A stretch of DNA of 59,073 nucleotides from Catenovulum sp. 2E275 (GCF_025515275.1 NZ_JAOPFU010000024.1:1-59073), one strand, 5' to 3'. Positions 32,788 to 48,021 are shown, numbered from the stretch's first letter. Numbers and translations are program-made. The notes: a model not told the origin generated them from the letters alone.

Positions 32788-33140
32788 ATTTTTATCTATG
32801 GATACCGAATAAATATTCACTAAGAATTTTTACTTATATATCTATAGATAAAAAATAGTTTAAAAAATGGAAAAACAAGTTAACCGCAATTTAGTTAACT
32901 TTAGCAACACAATTGCAGATTTTAACTGCAATTTAATGAGATGTAATTTAATCAACGGTGGTTACACTGCATCTTTAACGTACAAGTCTTAGATTGATCT
33001 TTTTATAATAAATAGTTATTGTATTAGGTTCTGTCGAAAAAATTACTGAATGAAAATTTACATGGTTAAACCTAAGCTCTCGGGTTCGCTAAAAAAGACC
33101 CCGATCAAGCTAGCGGAAACCGTGGGCCTCGGAGGTTTTG
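32788..33140. other. Gap between folE2 and gltB
   Basis: This 353-base stretch holds a long hairpin just after folE2 (separate entry), the repeats gttaac (32879-32884 and 32894-32899), an inverted repeat aattgcag/ctgcaatt (32911-32933), and a TATAAT box at 33004-33009 that is the likeliest gltB -10, though its -35 is poor. About 125 bases of leader, including a possible upstream reading frame, precede gltB. Confidence 0.5.
32789..32854. repeat. 16-bp stem directly after folE2
   Basis: Arms tttttatctatggata (32789-32804) and tatctatagataaaaa (32839-32854) pair over all 16 positions with one G-U pair and a 34-base loop. The structure begins 2 bases after the folE2 stop. It lacks a U-tract beyond the stem, so it is not a classic terminator. 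Confidence 0.6.

Positions 33141-33154
<14 letters not shown>
33050..33154 (+). CDS. Possible upstream peptide overlapping gltB start
   Basis: A 34-codon frame (beginning MKIYMVKPKL, ending GLGGFDETI) starts in the gltB leader and ends 14 bases inside gltB in another frame. Its ribosome binding site is weak. It contains the gltB ribosome binding site (ggagg) within its own codons, so translating it would affect gltB initiation. It may equally be chance. Confidence 0.2.
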
Positions 33155-39030
<5,876 letters not shown>

Positions 39031-39050
39031 TTCTCAATTAACCTAAACGA

Positions 39051-39078
39051 AAAAAAGCCGACATTTGTCGGCTTTTTT
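39051..39078 (+). terminator. Terminator after gltD
   Basis: Arms aaaaaagccgac (39051-39062) and gtcggctttttt (39067-39078) form a 12-bp stem with the loop attt and a terminal T-run. It ends the gltBD operon 20 bases after the stop. Confidence 0.9.
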
Positions 39079-39113
39079 GTATCTGTCTGACCCGTCCTAA
39101 ATAAGGTTTAAGC

Positions 39114-39707
39114 ATGAGTAAAATTGAACGCCAACAAATCAGACAAACGATCAGAGCAAAACGTCAAGCCTTGAGTAAGGTGCAACAAAGCGCAGCCCAA
39201 ATAGCAGTTAAGCAACAAGTTGCCCAACTTGAGTTAATAAAGCCAGACAGCAAAGTGGCCGTTTATTTAACCAACGATGGCGAACTAAACCCAGCATCTA
39301 TTATTGAATTTGTCTGGCAGCAAAATGCAAAGGTTTATTTGCCAGTGCTCCACCCTTTTGCCAAAAACTATCTGGCTTTTTTTGAATATAATCAAACCAC
39401 AGCGTTAACTCATAACAAGTTTGGCATAGCTGAGCCAAAATTGAACGCTCAAACCATTTGTCCGGTCAATAATTTGGATATTATATTTTTGCCTTTAGTA
39501 GCTTTTGATGCTCAGGGAAACCGAATGGGAATGGGTGGTGGATTTTATGACAGAACCTTTGCCAATGCTCATCCTCAACAAAAACGCATTGGACTAGCTC
39601 ACGACTGCCAGCAGCTTGACGCTTTACCCACCGAAACTTGGGATGTGCCGCTTGATATGTTAATTACCCCAACTCAGATAATATTCCCACGTAGAGACCT
39701 AAGTTGA
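39114..39707 (+). CDS. fau: 5-formyltetrahydrofolate cyclo-ligase
   Basis: Converts 5-formyl-THF to 5,10-methenyl-THF with ATP. The family signature GMGGGFYDRTF lies near residue 141, and the basic N-terminal helix (RQQIRQTIRAKRQAL) is typical. The 197 residues are normal. In enterobacteria the 6S RNA gene and zapA precede this gene; here gltD does, and the 83-base gap is too short for 6S RNA. Confidence 0.92.
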   Translation: MSKIERQQIRQTIRAKRQALSKVQQSAAQIAVKQQVAQLELIKPDSKVAVYLTNDGELNPASIIEFVWQQNAKVYLPVLHPFAKNYLAFFEYNQTTALTHNKFGIAEPKLNAQTICPVNNLDIIFLPLVAFDAQGNRMGMGGGFYDRTFANAHPQQKRIGLAHDCQQLDALPTETWDVPLDMLITPTQIIFPRRDLS

Positions 39708-39724
39708 GGTAATGGATTTAACCT

Positions 39725-41050
39725 TTATTGCTCCGAATTGGTATCAGGCTCTACCACTTCTGTTTTAGTTTGAGTTGGCACTAATTCGTCACTATTGAGT
39801 ATTTTTTGATTAAAGTGATTAAAACGATTCACCACATCAATCAACTCATTACCGGTTAACTTAAACTGCTGATTAAATACCTGATTAACTATAGATTCTA
39901 AATCCTGCTCTTCGGCCAAGTTTTGTTGACGTTTTTCAACCAGGTCCATTAAATCTTTCACATAATCATTAAGCGGTTGTTTAACCGTTTGTGGTAAGTC
40001 TGCTTTATTTTGCTGGTTAGATTGATAATTACTTACCGCACTATAACTTTGGCTAGCATAAGTTTTTTGCGACAAATTCATCGCAAAATGACTAATTTGC
40101 TCATCATCAAACCCTAGTTTTTGAGCTTGCTGATAAGCAGCTTGCACATCACCCTGATAAAATGAGCCTGATACTTTAGTAACCTGATTAACCAAATCGC
40201 CAATTGCTTTGAGTTCATCTTCGTTTAACTCACCTTCAACTGAGAATGCAAAACTATTAGATTGAAAATAAGCCTGATTCCACTGTGTTTGCTGGCTGCT
40301 TTGAGTCTCACCATTCTGGTTTACTTGTGTTAACGATTGTTGCTGTAATTGCTGTTGATAAGCCTGAATGCTAGCAAAGCTAATATTAACTGTATCCCCT
40401 TCTTTAGTTTGCAAAGAGATACTGCCATTATTTTCCTGTTTGTATTCACTGCTATATTCAACCGAGCTTGCTGATGTGCTTTCCTCTTCATCTGGATTAA
40501 ATTTTTTATATAAATCATCCAAACGTTGATTAATTAACTCGTGCGCTTTGTTAATACCTGTTGCTAGTTCGTCTTCACTGTCTTTATCTATGCCAAGCTC
40601 TTTACGAGCCGCATTAACGCCCATCTCAACCCCTTTTCGGGCTTGCTGGAGCATTTCGTTTAACTCATCTTGCGAAGCTCCACTTTTTGCGGCACTGGTT
40701 AATGCGCCCTCAACAAAATTAAGGACATTTTTAGCAACTTCCTCAAAATCGAATAAAGATTGGTTATCGCTTTCTTTAATCGTCGGAATTTCAAATGGCT
40801 TTAATGCTTTGCTCGCATTAGCAGAAAATCCTTCCAGATTGCTGGCTAAAGAACTATGTAAAATAGTCATATTGAGCTGCTGTTTAGAAAAGCTTTGCAG
40901 GTGAATCTCAACGGCTGATTCTGCTTGTTTAGCTTGAGCAGACTGGGCTGAATTTTTAGCGTCAGCCGCTTGCTGCGGTATCGTTTTTTTAGACGATTCT
41001 GCCGAGTTGGTATTATTGGCCAGATTCGATTTTACGTTTGAAATATCCAT
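39725..41050 (-). CDS. DUF5610-family protein
   Basis: A 441-residue protein with no signal peptide or membrane segment. The N-terminal 60 residues are Ala/Ser/Gln-rich and disordered. A helical DUF5610-like region follows at about 65-190 (NVLNFVEGALTSAA, ELNEMLQQARKGVEMGVNAA). A second helical region (about 270-420) is separated by a Gln/Ser-rich linker. The function is unknown. It ends 17 bases from the convergent cyclo-ligase gene. Confidence 0.7.
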   Translation of the reverse strand: MDISNVKSNLANNTNSAESSKKTIPQQAADAKNSAQSAQAKQAESAVEIHLQSFSKQQLNMTILHSSLASNLEGFSANASKALKPFEIPTIKESDNQSLFDFEEVAKNVLNFVEGALTSAAKSGASQDELNEMLQQARKGVEMGVNAARKELGIDKDSEDELATGINKAHELINQRLDDLYKKFNPDEEESTSASSVEYSSEYKQENNGSISLQTKEGDTVNISFASIQAYQQQLQQQSLTQVNQNGETQSSQQTQWNQAYFQSNSFAFSVEGELNEDELKAIGDLVNQVTKVSGSFYQGDVQAAYQQAQKLGFDDEQISHFAMNLSQKTYASQSYSAVSNYQSNQQNKADLPQTVKQPLNDYVKDLMDLVEKRQQNLAEEQDLESIVNQVFNQQFKLTGNELIDVVNRFNHFNQKILNSDELVPTQTKTEVVEPDTNSEQ

Positions 41051-41195
41051 TGCATTAACCCTTAAATCACTACCTTATTTTATATCGGCCAAAAACGAAT
41101 AAAATTTAATCATTTTTTTTGAATAAGCACATTATAAACTGGCATTCACTTTTCAACTCAGTACAATACGCCTTTTTTCAGCAAGTGGTAGCAGA

Positions 41196-42296
41196 ATGCG
41201 AGTAGATCAAATCGATATTAGTCAATATGACGCCCTTTTACAGGAAAAACAGCAAACAACTCTGAACCTGTTTAATGGTTTGAATTTACCCGCCAAAACC
41301 AATCTGGTTGCATCCCCAAATAAAAATTACCGGCTCAGAGCAGAGTTTAGAGTTTGGCATCAAGATGATGACAGCTTTTATATAATGTTTGATCCGGCCA
41401 CAAAAGAAAAATTCAGAGTTGATTATTTTATTCCCGGCTCTGAGTTGCTCAACCAATTAATGCAAGCTGTTCGTAACTACTTTTTAGCAAACGAGACTTT
41501 GCGTTTTAAACTTTATCAGGTTGATTTTTTAACAACATTAAGTGGCGAAGCATTAGTCAGCCTGATTTATCATAAAAAATTAGATGATAAATGGTTAGCA
41601 GAAGCAAAAGCCCTTAAACAAACACTTAATCAAATTGCTCCGGTTAATATAATTGGCCGCGCCCGAAAACAAAAAGTGTTGGTTGAGCAAGATTATGTCA
41701 CCGAAAAATTAACTGTTGCAGGTCAAACCTATAGCTATCAACAAGTTGAAAACAGCTTTACTCAGCCAAATGGCTTAATTAATCAAGCAATGCTTGAATG
41801 GGCCAGTTCGATTAGTGCGCAGCTAAATGGCGACTTGCTTGAGCTATATTGTGGTAACGGTAATTTTAGCATTGCACTTGCTAAATATTTTAATAAAGTG
41901 CTGGCAACTGAAATTGCCCGTACGTCAGTCAAATCAGCCCAGCATAATTTAACGGTTAATCAGATAAGCAATACCATTATCGGGCAGTCTTCAGCCGAAG
42001 ATTTTTCGGCTGCTTATTTTGATGGAAAAGCGGTTAAATCATTAAAAGAATTAGATTTATCGGCTTATCAGTTTAATACTATTTTGGTTGATCCGCCTCG
42101 CGCAGGGTTAGATCAACAAACCGTCGAACTGGTCAAAAAATTCGATAACATTATTTATGTTTCGTGTAACCCTGAAACATTAAAAGATAACCTGCTGGAC
42201 ATACAGCAAACGCACCAAATTAAAGATTTAACTTTATTCGACCAGTTTCCTTATACCCACCATATCGAAACCGGTGTTTGGCTAACTCGCAGATAA
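41196..42296 (+). CDS. trmA: tRNA (uracil-5-)-methyltransferase
   Basis: Makes m5U54 in the T-loop of tRNA. SAM binding is at [19 protein letters not shown] (about residue 210), DPPRAGLD is near 298, and the catalytic cysteine is in YVSCNPETL near residue 324. The 366 residues equal E. coli TrmA. The last 15 bases overlap the convergent fabR gene. Confidence 0.96.
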   Translation: MRVDQIDISQYDALLQEKQQTTLNLFNGLNLPAKTNLVASPNKNYRLRAEFRVWHQDDDSFYIMFDPATKEKFRVDYFIPGSELLNQLMQAVRNYFLANETLRFKLYQVDFLTTLSGEALVSLIYHKKLDDKWLAEAKALKQTLNQIAPVNIIGRARKQKVLVEQDYVTEKLTVAGQTYSYQQVENSFTQPNGLINQAMLEWASSISAQLNGDLLELYCGNGNFSIALAKYFNKVLATEIARTSVKSAQHNLTVNQISNTIIGQSSAEDFSAAYFDGKAVKSLKELDLSAYQFNTILVDPPRAGLDQQTVELVKKFDNIIYVSCNPETLKDNLLDIQQTHQIKDLTLFDQFPYTHHIETGVWLTRR

Positions 42297-42899
42297 CTGT
42301 TTAATCGTTACCGCAGCCCCGTTTGTAATTAATCTGAGCTGAATCGCTAAGCGATCAGCCACTAAACGGCGCTGCTCTTCAGCCATATCAATCACTTCTG
42401 CCCCAGCATTAAAAACCAGCTTAACCATAGCTTCGGCCTGAATAAACGCAAAATCATGACTGCATTTTTGCGACTGGCTAATATAATCGCTTAGCTCAGC
42501 AATAAAATGCATAATTTCACGCGATACCGCAGCTCTAAAATCATCTGATGTACCGGATCTGGCTTGTAATAAAATTCTAAATTCACTTTCATGAGTGGTT
42601 AAAAAGTCCATAAAAGTTTCTATCGAAGTATTAATAACCGAACCTTCAAGCGCAATTCTTTGTCGGGCTGAGCGCATTAACTGCCTGAGCAATAATCCAG
42701 CTTCATCAACTAAAGTTAAACCTAACTCATCTAAATCTTTAAAATGTCTGTAAAAAGAGGTGGGCGCAATCCCGGCTTCACGGGCGACTTCACGCAAACT
42801 TAAATTTGAAAAATCATGATTCGCAGATAATTGCTTAAATGCAGCCTGAATTAACGCTCGTCTGGTTTTTTCTTTTTGCTGCGCTCTTACACCGGGCAT
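42282..42899 (-). CDS. fabR: Transcriptional repressor FabR (TetR family)
   Basis: Represses unsaturated fatty-acid genes when unsaturated acyl chains are plentiful. The N-terminal helix-turn-helix spans about residues 10-55 ([19 protein letters not shown]), and the ligand-binding helical domain follows. The 205 residues and the sequence closely match E. coli FabR. It is divergent from an acyl desaturase, with a perfect palindrome between them, and convergent with trmA. Confidence 0.93.
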   Translation of the reverse strand: MPGVRAQQKEKTRRALIQAAFKQLSANHDFSNLSLREVAREAGIAPTSFYRHFKDLDELGLTLVDEAGLLLRQLMRSARQRIALEGSVINTSIETFMDFLTTHESEFRILLQARSGTSDDFRAAVSREIMHFIAELSDYISQSQKCSHDFAFIQAEAMVKLVFNAGAEVIDMAEEQRRLVADRLAIQLRLITNGAAVTIKQLSAS

Positions 42900-43010
42900 A
42901 AAACTGTCTTAACAATAAATAAAGTGAATTTATATCATAAGCCAATTTAACCAATTACTTAACAGCTAGCTTAAATTTTGTCAGCTTGGGTAGGTTTTTA
43001 TTTATTTTTA

Positions 43011-43026
43011 GCGTACACTTGTACGC
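43011..43026. promoter_or_regulatory. Probable FabR operator
   Basis: The perfect palindrome gcgtacacttgtacgc (7-base arms around CT) lies 39 bases before the desaturase start and 112 bases before fabR. Its GTACA..TGTAC core resembles known FabR/DesT sites in the fabA, fabB and des promoters of other gammaproteobacteria. Confidence 0.75.
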
Positions 43027-43064
43027 CAGAAATAGTAAAATTATTTTTACCTCTTGAGGAAAGC

Positions 43065-44189
43065 ATGAAAAAAGCTCCAATCTCATGGCTTAATTTAAGC
43101 ATATTTTTAATTACAGGCCTTATCGCTTTATTGTTAGTGCCTTGGTACGCTTTCACCGTTGGGTTTACCCTAACCGAAATTGTCGCAACCATTTTATGTT
43201 TAGGTTTTTGTGGCATGTCGATCACCGCGGGTTATCATCGACTTTGGTCACACAAAACTTACGACGCTCATCCATTGGTTAAATTTGTTTTAGCAATTGG
43301 CGGCGCTTTTGCTTTGCAAAACAGCATACTGCACTGGAGTTCAGATCACCGAAATCATCATAAGCATGTTGATAATAACGATAGAGATCCCTACAGTGCC
43401 AAACGTGGTTTCTGGCATTCTCATATTGGCTGGATGCTGCGTGAATATCAGGGTGATGAATACAAAAACTATAATAATTGTAAAGATTTACAAAAAGATA
43501 AAATTGTTGTCTGGCAGCATAAATATTATGTACCACTAGCAATTATCACCAACTTTGGTATCCCGCTCGCCATTGGTTTAATCACCGACAGAGTCATCGC
43601 CTGCTTATTGAGTATTGGAGTATTACGTTTAGTATTGAGCCATCACTTTACATTTTTTATTAACTCGCTGGCACATATTTGGGGAAAACAAACTTATACT
43701 AACGCTCACACCGCCAGAGATAACGCATGGCTTGCGTTTTTAACTTATGGCGAAGGCTATCATAATTTCCATCATACGTTTGAGTACGATTACCGCAACG
43801 GTATTAAATGGTGGCATTTTGATCCAACCAAATGGTTTATAAAATCATTAAGCTGGTTAGGTTTAACCCACAAACTTAGAACCGCGAGCGAAGAAAGAAT
43901 CGAGCAAGCTAAAACCAAACATAAAATGCAATTAATGCGTGAACATTTAACTCAACACCCACACCATCATGTATTGCTTGAGAAGTTGGAAGCCGAGTAT
44001 GAAATATTAATCAGCCGGATGAGTGCTTTTTACACTGCCAAAAAACAGCTGATTGAATTTAAAAAACAAAAATTAGAAGCCGATTATCGAACTTCTGATA
44101 TTTATCTACAGTTTTTAGAGCTTAAGCAAAAACTAAATGAACAGAAACAACTTTTTTTGAAGTTTAACCTTACACTCCAAACTGCGTAA
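43065..44189 (+). CDS. Membrane-bound acyl-CoA delta-9-type desaturase
   Basis: Introduces a double bond into saturated acyl chains using a di-iron centre. Three histidine boxes are visible: HRLWSH (58-63), HRNHH (95-99) and HNFHH (233-237), set among about four transmembrane segments. The N-terminus of 374 residues is fixed by gagga before the ATG at 43065; a longer frame to 42978 runs through the operator. Residues from about 275 form a charged, probably coiled-coil extension of 100 residues beyond the usual end. It is controlled by the adjacent fabR (inferred). Confidence 0.9.
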   Translation: MKKAPISWLNLSIFLITGLIALLLVPWYAFTVGFTLTEIVATILCLGFCGMSITAGYHRLWSHKTYDAHPLVKFVLAIGGAFALQNSILHWSSDHRNHHKHVDNNDRDPYSAKRGFWHSHIGWMLREYQGDEYKNYNNCKDLQKDKIVVWQHKYYVPLAIITNFGIPLAIGLITDRVIACLLSIGVLRLVLSHHFTFFINSLAHIWGKQTYTNAHTARDNAWLAFLTYGEGYHNFHHTFEYDYRNGIKWWHFDPTKWFIKSLSWLGLTHKLRTASEERIEQAKTKHKMQLMREHLTQHPHHHVLLEKLEAEYEILISRMSAFYTAKKQLIEFKKQKLEADYRTSDIYLQFLELKQKLNEQKQLFLKFNLTLQTA

Positions 44190-44198
44190 AGATGTAGA

Positions 44199-44222
44199 AG
44201 TAGATATATAGATATATCTACT
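44199..44222. repeat. Hairpin after the desaturase gene
   Basis: Arms agtagatatat (44199-44209) and atatatctact (44212-44222) are perfect reverse complements separated by two bases. It starts 10 bases after the stop. No T-run follows. Confidence 0.6.
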
Positions 44223-44331
44223 CACATTAGCCTATATGAATAAAGCTTAAATTTTATTGATCTTATTGATATTTTTCTCAGTAAATGTCATATCTATACG
44301 CTAGAATAGGTAGAATAATTTCAGCAATAGG

Positions 44332-45792
44332 ATGAGACTGCTTGTGACTACTGAAAAAAAATCAAAACCTTCAACCGCTCATAATTCAGATACCAAAACT
44401 CAGTTTGATTATGATGCTATCGTAATTGGAACTGGCCCGGGTGGCGAAGGTGCAGCCATGGGGCTGGCTAAAACCGGTTTAAGAGTAGCAATAATCGAAA
44501 AACACTCATCAGTGGGTGGTGGCTGTACTCACTGGGGTACAATTCCATCTAAGGCTCTTCGCCAATCTGTATCGCAATTAATCGACTTTAACCATAACCC
44601 TTTATTTAGCGATAATACCCGTGAAAAACACCTGACTTTTCCGCAGATTTTAAGACACGCAGAAGGGGTAATCCGCCAGCAAACTCATTTAAGAGCAGGC
44701 TTTTATAAAAGAAACAGGGTCACGGTTTTAAAAGGCGAAGCCTCATTTCAAGATAAGCACACCATCTTAATTACTCATGACGATGGCTCAAGCCAGTCAT
44801 TAACCACTAAAAATATCGTTATCGCAACTGGCTCTCGTCCATATCGCCCTGCCGATGTCGATTTTAATTCTGGCCGAATTTATGACAGTGATACCGTTTT
44901 ATCACTTCACCACGACCCACGTACCATAATCATTTATGGTGCTGGGGTTATTGGTTCTGAATATGCCAGTATTTTCCGTGGGTTAGGAGTAAAAGTAGAT
45001 TTAATTAATACCCGCGAACGCCTACTGTCGTTTTTGGATAATGAAATTTCTGACGCTATCAGTTATCACTTAGGCAATAGTGGCACTGTGATTCGCAATG
45101 GCGAAGAATATGCCAGCATTACCTGCCAAAATGACGGCGTGGTTTTAAAAACTAAATCAGGCAAACGCTTTAAAGCCGATTGTTTATTATTTGCCAATGG
45201 CCGAACCGGTAATACAGATAAACTCAATTTATCTGCTGTCGGTTTAAAAGCGGATGGCAGAGGGCAGCTTAAAGTAGATCAACATTATCAAACCGAAATT
45301 GATAACATTTTTGCCGTTGGTGATGTAATAGGTTATCCGAGCTTAGCGAGCGCAGCTTACGATCAAGGCCGCTTATGTGCCAATTTTATTACGCAGGGTG
45401 AAACACACTCACATTTAATTGAGGATATTCCAACCGGTATTTATACCATTCCAGAAATCAGTTCAGTTGGTAAAACAGAGCAAGAATTAACCGCAGCTAA
45501 AATTCCTTATGAAGTGGGCAAAGCGCAATTTAAACATCTTGCACGCGCACAAATTGCTAACTCAACAATTGGCGGTTTAAAAGTTTTATTCCATCCAGAT
45601 ACTAAAGAGATTTTAGGCATACATTGTTTTGGTACAGCCGCATCCGAAATCATTCATATCGGACAAGCCATAATGCAACAAAAAGGTGCAGCTAACACAG
45701 TTGAATACTTTGTGAATACCACATTTAACTACCCAACAATGGCCGAAGCCTACCGTGTAGCAGCATTAAACGGGTTAAATCGACTTTTTTAA
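44332..45792 (+). CDS. sthA: Soluble pyridine nucleotide transhydrogenase
   Basis: A flavoprotein that moves hydride between NADPH and NAD+, in practice oxidising excess NADPH. FAD binding is at [30 protein letters not shown] replaces the redox-active CXXXXC of related lipoamide dehydrogenases, and NAD binding is at [13 protein letters not shown]. The C-terminus [20 protein letters not shown] is almost that of E. coli. The start is unsure: ATG 44332 or GTG 44344. The first 25 residues are an extension relative to E. coli. Confidence 0.96.
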   Translation: MRLLVTTEKKSKPSTAHNSDTKTQFDYDAIVIGTGPGGEGAAMGLAKTGLRVAIIEKHSSVGGGCTHWGTIPSKALRQSVSQLIDFNHNPLFSDNTREKHLTFPQILRHAEGVIRQQTHLRAGFYKRNRVTVLKGEASFQDKHTILITHDDGSSQSLTTKNIVIATGSRPYRPADVDFNSGRIYDSDTVLSLHHDPRTIIIYGAGVIGSEYASIFRGLGVKVDLINTRERLLSFLDNEISDAISYHLGNSGTVIRNGEEYASITCQNDGVVLKTKSGKRFKADCLLFANGRTGNTDKLNLSAVGLKADGRGQLKVDQHYQTEIDNIFAVGDVIGYPSLASAAYDQGRLCANFITQGETHSHLIEDIPTGIYTIPEISSVGKTEQELTAAKIPYEVGKAQFKHLARAQIANSTIGGLKVLFHPDTKEILGIHCFGTAASEIIHIGQAIMQQKGAANTVEYFVNTTFNYPTMAEAYRVAALNGLNRLF

Positions 45793-45796
45793 AAAA

Positions 45797-45823
45797 GGAA
45801 AACAATAGCCAATATTGTTTTCC
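45797..45823. repeat. Hairpin directly after sthA
   Basis: A perfect 11-bp stem (ggaaaacaata and tattgttttcc) with a five-base loop starts 4 bases after the stop. It has no T-tract; a classic terminator follows 28 bases later. Confidence 0.65.
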
Positions 45824-45850
45824 ACACCCCGAAATATTTGACTGTTAATC

Positions 45851-45880
45851 AAAAAAGCCAATCTGTTGATTGGCTTTTTT
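45851..45880 (+). terminator. Terminator after sthA
   Basis: Stem aaaaaagccaatc/gattggctttttt with the loop tgtt and a terminal T-run. It lies between the convergent sthA and hemE genes and is symmetrical, so it may serve both. Confidence 0.9.
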
Positions 45881-45950
45881 ATTACAAATCATTTTATCTT
45901 AATCTAAGCTTTGTCGACAAATTCTTGAAGCTATTCATCAACTAAATAAA

Positions 45951-47018
45951 CTACTTTTGGTGATATTTACCGCTTAACTCAGTAACTGCCTGAATAAATG
46001 CACCTGCATTTTCCGGTGAAACATCTGGCGTAATACCATGCCCTAAATTAAATACATGACCAGTCCCGTTGCCAAAACTCGCTAAAATACGTTCAACTTC
46101 TTCTCGAATCTTTTGCGGTGTTGCATGTAAATAAGCAGGATCCATATTACCTTGCAAGGTTACTTTATCACCCACTCTACGTCTGGCGTCACCAATATCA
46201 ATTGACCAGTCTAAACCAACACCATCACAACCAGTTGCAGCAATGCTTTCAAGCCATAACCCGCCACCTTTGGTAAATAATACAACAGGTACACGCTCAC
46301 CATTTTTGGTTAAGTTTAAACCATCTATAATTTTCGCCATATAATCTAGCGAGAACTCAGCATAGTCTTTTTGGCTTAATACCCCACCCCAAGTATCAAA
46401 AATCTGCACAGCTTGAGCACCAGCGTCGATTTGAGCATTCAAATAATCAATCACAGATACAGCTAGTTTATCTAATAAAGCATGCAAAATTTCAGGCGAC
46501 TGATAAGCCATTTTTTTGATTTTTGCAAACTGACGGGTACTGCCACCTTCAACCATATAAGTTGCCAAAGTCCAAGGGCTACCCGAAAAGCCAATTAAAG
46601 GAACATCACCATCCAAAGCTTTATGAATCGTGGTCACCGCATCCATTACGTATTTTAAATCACGATTAGAATCAAGATTTTTAAGTGACTTAACATCAGC
46701 TAAAGACTGTACGGTTTTTTCAAACTTAGGACCTTCTCCAGTTTCAAAATATAAACCAAGTCCCATTGCATCTGGAATTGTTAAAATATCTGAAAATAAA
46801 ATAGCCGCGTCTAACGGGTAGCGTCTTAATGGCTGTAATGTAACTTCACATGCAAGTTCAGGGTTTTTACATAATGACATAAAGTCACCTGCCTGTGAGC
46901 GAACTTCTCTGTACTCTGGTAAATAACGGCCTGCCTGACGCATCATCCAAACTGGCGTTCGGTCAACTGGCTTTTTAAGTAATGCATCTAAATAACGTCT
47001 GTTTTTAAGTGAGCTCAT
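45951..47018 (-). CDS. hemE: Uroporphyrinogen decarboxylase
   Basis: Decarboxylates uroporphyrinogen III to coproporphyrinogen III in haem synthesis. Active-site block [19 protein letters not shown] lies at about residues 20-38, and [13 protein letters not shown] near 145. The start at 47018 ([16 protein letters not shown]) has aggaa upstream and gives 355 residues; a 46-residue upstream extension is hydrophobic and not conserved. It follows nudC as in E. coli, but after a 181-base gap. Confidence 0.96.
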   Translation of the reverse strand: MSSLKNRRYLDALLKKPVDRTPVWMMRQAGRYLPEYREVRSQAGDFMSLCKNPELACEVTLQPLRRYPLDAAILFSDILTIPDAMGLGLYFETGEGPKFEKTVQSLADVKSLKNLDSNRDLKYVMDAVTTIHKALDGDVPLIGFSGSPWTLATYMVEGGSTRQFAKIKKMAYQSPEILHALLDKLAVSVIDYLNAQIDAGAQAVQIFDTWGGVLSQKDYAEFSLDYMAKIIDGLNLTKNGERVPVVLFTKGGGLWLESIAATGCDGVGLDWSIDIGDARRRVGDKVTLQGNMDPAYLHATPQKIREEVERILASFGNGTGHVFNLGHGITPDVSPENAGAFIQAVTELSGKYHQK

Positions 47019-47098
47019 ATTTATTCCTATACAGAGTTTGCAAAACCACCCGCAAACCACATTAAAATTACATAAATTAAAAAAAAGTATATTTTTTG

Positions 47099-47127
47099 TT
47101 GCAAACGATAAATCGTTTTGATATAAA
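47099..47127 (+). promoter_or_regulatory. Strong promoter pointing away from hemE
   Basis: TTGCAA (47099-47104), a 17-base spacer and TATAAA (47122-47127) with TG one base upstream of the -10. The spacer region holds the palindrome aaacgataaatcgttt (47103-47118), well placed for a repressor. No protein gene lies downstream on this strand, since nudC is antisense. Confidence 0.6.
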
Positions 47128-47133
47128 TAATCC

Positions 47134-47220
47134 CGCGCTAGTGAAGACAAGAACAAGAAGCTCGTTTACGGGACCTCAAGCACTAATTTTAGGCCTTACT
47201 TATGTAAGGCTTTTTTGTTT
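47134..47220 (+). ncRNA. Candidate small RNA between hemE and nudC
   Basis: A transcript of about 84-87 nt is framed by the promoter at 47099-47127 and an intrinsic terminator at 47193-47220. It has no plausible reading frame. Its 5' end (tcccg, 47131-47135) can pair with cggga (47169-47173) around an A-rich segment, and it ends in a stem with TTTTTTGTTT, typical of Hfq-binding RNAs. The last 20 nt are antisense to the nudC 3' end. I know of no described RNA at this place. Confidence 0.5.
47193..47220 (+). terminator. Terminator inside the 3' end of nudC, plus strand
   Basis: Stem gccttac (47193-47199) and gtaaggc (47204-47210) with the loop ttat, followed by ttttttgttt. It points in the plus direction, opposite to nudC and hemE, and on the minus strand no T-run follows. 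Confidence 0.75.
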
Positions 47221-48021
47221 CTGATGCTTAACAAATTCAATTAACTGACCTGCTATTGAATAAATACCCGGCGTTTCCGGCAAATCATTAAGATTATACC
47301 AGTCTGCGTGCAAAATTTCTTTTTCATCTACCTTTATTTCACCGCTGTGATATTCAGCAATAAACCCAACCATTAACTGATGCGGAAATGGCCATGCCTG
47401 ACTTGAAAAGTATTGAATATTTTTAACTTCAATTGCGGTTTCTTCATATACTTCGCGTGCAACGGCCAGCTCTAATGTTTCCCCCGGTTCAACAAAACCA
47501 GCTAAAATGGAGCTACGCCCCGAACGGCTTTTTTTATTAACCGCTAATAACAGTGAGTCGCCTTTGACTACCGCCATAATAACGCAAGGTGAAAGTCTTG
47601 GATAACATCGATGGGCGCATTGCTTACACTGCATCGCCATCTCCCAACCCACATGCTTCATTTTCTGGCTACAGCGCCCACAAAACCTATGCGTATCCAG
47701 AAAGTGTAAAAACTGAATCGCTTTTGCCGCAAAACCAAATAACTCAAAGTCACACTCAGTAATAAAGTCTCTTAATTCAACAAATTCACCTAAAATCTCA
47801 GGCTTAATTGCAACTTGCGAAGCTTTAAGCATAAATACATTATGATTCGCATATTGCCCAAGAAAAGTAGCTTTTTTAACATTAATGGCGTTAAAGATGT
47901 CAGACGCCTGATACAACGGGATAAAAGGGGCGTCTTGGCTGACAAAAATTTCATCATTTCGAACAATAATCCAAAAAGCCGGTTGATGAAAATCAATAGT
48001 TACAAGTTGATTTATCTGCAT
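47200..48021 (-). CDS. nudC: NAD+ diphosphatase / RNA-decapping Nudix hydrolase
   Basis: Hydrolyses NAD(H) and removes NAD caps from RNA 5' ends. Zinc ligands are Cys114, Cys117, Cys132 and Cys135. The Nudix box runs from Gly175 (GFVEPGETLELAVAREVYEE), and SQAWPFPHQLM is the NudC-type specificity motif. In the Nudix box the usual glycine after the second catalytic Glu pair is Ala196. It lies between hemE and rsd as in E. coli. Confidence 0.93.
   Translation of the reverse strand: MQINQLVTIDFHQPAFWIIVRNDEIFVSQDAPFIPLYQASDIFNAINVKKATFLGQYANHNVFMLKASQVAIKPEILGEFVELRDFITECDFELFGFAAKAIQFLHFLDTHRFCGRCSQKMKHVGWEMAMQCKQCAHRCYPRLSPCVIMAVVKGDSLLLAVNKKSRSGRSSILAGFVEPGETLELAVAREVYEETAIEVKNIQYFSSQAWPFPHQLMVGFIAEYHSGEIKVDEKEILHADWYNLNDLPETPGIYSIAGQLIEFVKHQKQKSLT

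Noticed and set aside
39031-39113. 6S RNA upstream of the cyclo-ligase gene, as in enterobacteria
   Set aside because: The gap is only 83 bases and is mostly filled by the gltD terminator.
42978-43064. 29-residue extension of the desaturase
   Set aside because: It would place coding sequence over the FabR palindrome, and gagga lies just before the ATG at 43065.
42998-43542. Minus-strand open frames opposite the desaturase
   Set aside because: No family similarity and no start signals; they arise from the AT-rich codon pattern of the gene.
47019-47156. 46-residue hydrophobic extension of hemE that might be a membrane anchor
   Set aside because: The conserved HemE start [10 protein letters not shown] has a ribosome binding site at 47018, and the extension runs through the promoter region opposite the small-RNA candidate.
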